A DNA stretch of 64,000 nt from Aldrovandia affinis (lineage: Eukaryota > Chordata > Actinopteri > Notacanthiformes > Halosauridae): the NCBI GenBank assembly GCA_029706075.1, contig JAINUG010000137.1:541001-605000 (forward strand), in the 5' to 3' direction. A model generated the notes under the pieces. It was not told the origin of the DNA and ran no database searches. It worked only from the letters and a program-made list of their open reading frames with translations. Below, in pieces: positions 1 to 64,000 of this stretch; the first letter of the stretch is position 1, and the number at the start of each line of letters is the position of its first letter. The translations under genes and the position numbers were made by a program.

Positions 1-815
1 AGCCACACAGAACCACGCTCTACCTACTGAGCCACACAGAACCACGCTCTACCTACTGAGCCACACAGAACCACGCTCTACCTACTGAGCCACACAGAAC
101 CACGCTCTACCTACTGAGCCACAGAACCACGCTCTACCTACTGAGCCACACAGAACCACGCTCTACCTACTGAGCCACACAGAACCATGCTCTACCTACT
201 GAGCCACACAGAACCACGCTGTACCTACTGAGACACACAGAACCATGCTCTACCTACTGAGCCACACAGAACCATGCTCTACCTACTGAGCCACACAGAA
301 CCACGCTGTATCTACTGAGCCACACAGAACCACGCTGTACCTACTGAACCACACAGAACCACGCTCTACCTACTGAGCCACACAGAACCATGCTCTACCT
401 ACTGAGCCACACAGAACCACGCTCTACCTACTGAGCCACACAGAACCATGCTCTACCTACTGAGCCACACAGAACCATGCTCTACCTACTGAGCCACACA
501 GATCCACGCTCTACCTACTGAGCCACACAGAACCACGCTCTACCTACTGAGACACACAGAACCACGCTCTACCTACTGAGCCACACAGAAACATGCTCTA
601 CCTACTGAGCCACACAGAACCACACTCTAGCTACTGAGCCACACAGAACCACGCTCTACCTACTGAGCCACACAGAACCACGCTCTACCTACTGAGCCAC
701 ACAGAACCATGCTCTACCTACTGAGCCACACAGAACCACACTCTACCTACTGAGCCACACAGAACCACGCTCTACCTACTGAGCCACACGGAACCACACT
801 CTACGTACTGATTAT
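1..815 (-). repeat. 29-bp S1-head minisatellite array (array 1)
   Basis: About 28 copies of a 29-bp unit whose minus strand contains GGCTCAGTAGGTAGAGCG, an RNA polymerase III A-box-like sequence. Variation is at fixed sites (gCc/gAc, CACGCT/CATGCT/CACACT, CTCT/CTGT). The array is cut by the window edge, so any SINE body on its left cannot be seen. It ends about 170 bp from the donor side of the copine exon at 985. Confidence 0.97.
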
Positions 816-61462
<60,647 letters not shown>

Positions 61463-61597
61463 CTGGGAAAGGAGAAGAAGCACAACGGGTCAAAAAAGAA
61501 GAAGCATTTCTCCGATTAGAAGTACATACTTGGTCTATAGTGATGTGTTTTCTTTTTTCAAGCATGTATTTGATATGAAGGGGGTCCAAATCCTTAT

Positions 61598-61742
61598 ACA
61601 TGCCATTTAGCAGACGCTTTTATCCGAAGTGACTTACAGTAGTGAATGCATACATTTTTCTGTATATGTGGCCCCAGTGGGGATTGAACCCACAACCTAA
61701 GCGTTGCTAACGCCGAGCTCTGCCAACTGAGCCACAGAGAAC
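61598..61742 (-). mobile_element. S1 SINE, single head
   Basis: Tail gccatttagcagacgctttt, body, one head (gctctgccaactgagccaca). It lies about 135 bp upstream of the copine exon at 61423 in transcript order. Confidence 0.92.
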
Positions 61743-62067
61743 CACAGCTTGACACATCCTTGACACAGCTCACCACTGCTCAGCACTGCGTCGCTGTAGA
61801 GCCAGCGAAACAGGCTGGACTGCTCCAGTAAAAACGCAGCCATATTCCAGGGTAATCCTGCAGGGGTAGGAAACAGCACTCCTGATGCTTAGCCATTGGA
61901 GCCGCTCCAGGTCTTTGGAGAGTCAGGCGGTTGTACCAAGCAAAAGAGGAGCAACATGGAGCTACGCTAATCTGCTTCTAGTAAAACCTGGAACGGCTCA
62001 AAATGCCAACCACCGGGAGTGCCATTCCCATCCTGTGACTGTGTGTGTAAAAAGGGACTGGACATTT
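61743..62067. other. Intron, nothing recognised
   Basis: No supported feature. Confidence 0.3.
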
Positions 62068-62069
62068 TT

Positions 62070-62293
62070 ACTTTTTACATTTTTTAGGCATTTAGCAGAC
62101 GCTCTTATCCAGAGTGACTTACACAGTTTACATTTCTTTACATCCATTTATACAGCTGGATATTTTTGCTGAAGCAATTCAGGTTAAGTTAAGTACCTTG
62201 CTCAAGGGTACAACGGCAGTGCCCCCACCTGGGAATCGAACCTGCAACCTCTGAGTTACAAGCCCAGTTCTCTAACCATTATACTACATTCAC
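62070..62293 (-). mobile_element. S2 V-SINE
   Basis: Tail at the left (agacgctcttatccagagtg), V domain in the middle, head complement ctctaaccattatactacat at the right. Confidence 0.92.
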
Positions 62294-62812
62294 TACTGCT
62301 ACTGGACTGGGTTCCTGCCAGTTAAATACAAGAACACCTGGCTCTCATGCCTAGACAATATGAAACATTCAAATTATTTTTAAAATGTAAAGATAAAATG
62401 TTTTGCAATATATAATATATATATATATATATATACATATTTTTCAATATTGTGATGATATGACTGTACACCAGATAACTGCCCACACGGTGCCAGTTTT
62501 GTTGTTTGGAAATTGAGCAAAAGCGAATGCAAATAATGTGTTCTTTCCGTGACGAGTATTTGCGTTCCAGCAGGCTCTGAAGAGAGGGTATAGCATGCAG
62601 ATGAACAGAGAGCCCAGGAGACATGTTCCTTACGGGTGTGACTCACACAGACGCATGCATGCATGCATGCATAAATACTGCATGACTCCGGAAACACATC
62701 CGCATATTGAGAACATGCCACTCAGATTATTGCAGGATCCTGGGCAAGCATCACCACACGCAGAGCGTGCATCATGTCATGCATCAGTTCTTATGTCTAA
62801 GGCCTTAGTACA
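62294..62812. repeat. Intron with TA and TGCA microsatellites
   Basis: (TA)n at 62412-62434 and (CATG)n at 62653-62672. Nothing else recognised. Confidence 0.7.
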
Positions 62813-62935
62813 CATACACACACACGCACGCACGCACTCACACAACACAAGGCCCACACACACACATACATACAGAAACAGTGAAACACATACACACAAA
62901 TGTACACACGCACATGATGTACACACACACACATT
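62813..62935. repeat. CA-rich microsatellite
   Basis: Broken (CA)n with cgcacgcacgcac and tacatacag interruptions. Confidence 0.9.
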
Positions 62936-63074
62936 TTGTTATTAACAAAACAAACCCTGTATGTCATACATTTTCCATATTGTGTGTACTTTGTATATGC
63001 TTTGGGAACACTTCCCCAGATCTGTGAGAGAGGTGGTGTGTACTGAAGTACAGTATCTGTAGCATTATACTGTA

Positions 63075-63077
<3 letters not shown>

Positions 63078-63132
<55 letters not shown>

Positions 63133-63345
63133 AAGACAGAGAGAGAGAGAGGCTATGTATTCACCTGATAGCCCACTGGTATTGACAATGTTTGTTTGTA
63201 GAGAGAGAGAGAGAGAGAGAGAGAGCGCAGGAGAGAGAGAGAGCGAGCGCAGGAGAGAGAGAGAGCAGAGGCAGGAGAGGCAGAGAGAGAGCAGCAGAGA
63301 GAGAGAGCAGGAGAGGCAGAGGGAAGCAGACTGGGTGACAGGAGC
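63078..63345. repeat. TG tract followed by GA tract
   Basis: (TG)n at 63078-63122, a short GA run to 63151, a 48-bp unique insert, then GAGAGC/GCAGGAGA repeats at 63199-63330. Confidence 0.95.
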
Positions 63346-63667
63346 AGATCTCAGGCATCGTGGTGGATGGTAATGTGGCCTGATGTCCGCCCACACGCAG
63401 CACAGAGCCGGGGGGGTTTACACCCCCTCTCCGTTGCCGAGCTACGTTACGGCCTCGCCCGCTATTTATAGCCTGTCAGGCATTCACGCGATTCCATCAC
63501 TTTTCACCCGCAATGAGAGAAAATGATAAAAGCACTGTTATATATATAGATATAACATATTGTAAGTCGCTCTGGATAAGAGCTTACACTTACTTAAAAT
63601 GTAAATGGATAGATAGATAGATATTACACAAGCATGTGCACACACCCACACATGCTCTGCTCACAGT
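63346..63667. other. Intron, nothing certain
   Basis: A short SINE/LINE tail fragment (gtaagtcgctctggataaga) at 63562-63581 and (GATA)n at 63609-63623. Confidence 0.5.
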
Positions 63668-63704
63668 CACACACAAGCATGCACACAGACACACACACAC
63701 ACAC

Positions 63705-63752
<48 letters not shown>
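63668..63752. repeat. CA microsatellite
   Basis: (CA)n of about 80 bp with an AG interruption. Nothing recognised between it and the telomere-like end. Confidence 0.95.
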
Positions 63753-63753
<1 letters not shown>

Positions 63754-63977
63754 CTTTGGTTGTGGAGCTGTGCTACATCTATCAAAGATTGGGGGAAAAA
63801 GGTTACCCTAATTCAGGCTGTTACCATGCCAGTTTGATTATGCCTCTACATTGACCATCCTCCGGGACACAACACATAATCATCATTTAAAAAATAAATA
63901 AATACATAAACCTCTTCCATTCTGAAATCTGAGAAATGATAGCACAAGTATAAGGTCCCACTCTATTCTTAATTTTC

Positions 63978-64000
63978 TTAACCCTAACCCTAACCCTAAC
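63978..64000. repeat. Telomere-type hexamers (CCCTAA)n at the window edge
   Basis: TTAACCCTAACCCTAACCC and onward, nearly four hexamers, cut by the window edge. The orientation shows the C-rich strand on +, the reverse of a right-hand chromosome end. Confidence 0.9.

Noticed and set aside
1..815. CRISPR-like array
   Set aside because: The 29-bp unit is strictly tandem with no spacers, and the genome is a vertebrate one.

Overview
The window is vertebrate nuclear DNA, almost certainly from a teleost fish. It carries one split protein-coding gene on the minus strand, with canonical GT-AG introns. The introns are packed with tRNA-derived SINEs of fish type (including V-SINEs), L2-like LINE 3' ends, hAT, PIF/Harbinger and Tigger-like DNA elements, microsatellites and minisatellites. 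There is no operon structure, no ribosome-binding-site logic and no prokaryotic gene.

The gene is a copine, closest by my recall of the family to CPNE8. Twelve coding exons, read right to left from 61462 to 985, join in frame through 326 complete codons. They cover the end of C2A, all of C2B, the linker and the first half of the copine/vWA domain. The exons for the N-terminal start and most of C2A should lie to the right of 64000, and those for the rest of the vWA domain to the left of position 1. All twelve exons were delimited by hand from splice sites and reading phase. I recognised no other host gene, RNA gene or promoter.

Layout from left to right. 1-815 is a 29-bp minisatellite, followed by three exons (985-4571) among CT-rich and 20-24-bp tandem repeats. 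4572-14868 is a 10.3-kb intron with a 22-24-bp minisatellite, several SINEs and an 855-bp polypurine tract. 14869-28989 holds seven exons separated by CA/TG tracts, SINEs and a 40-bp minisatellite that touches a splice donor. 28990-47711 is an 18.7-kb intron rich in DNA transposons and SINE-linked arrays. 47712-47788 is an exon. 47789-61422 is a 13.6-kb intron with a LINE, a long direct repeat and the largest 29-bp array. The last exon is at 61423-61462. The window ends at 64000 in CCCTAA hexamers.

The most striking structure is the 29-bp minisatellite. It occurs as seven separate arrays of about 4 to 46 copies. Wherever the flanks are visible, the array sits at the 5' (tRNA-like head) end of a short SINE and in its orientation. 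The unit is the SINE's own first 29 bp and contains a Pol III A-box-like sequence. Two array-bearing copies are enclosed, array included, by target-site duplications. A second retroelement-derived minisatellite lies inside the reading frame of an L2-like LINE. SINE families are labelled here S1 (short, array-bearing), S2 (V-SINE), S3 and S4 (both about 350-390 bp), and R5 for an unclassified repeat.
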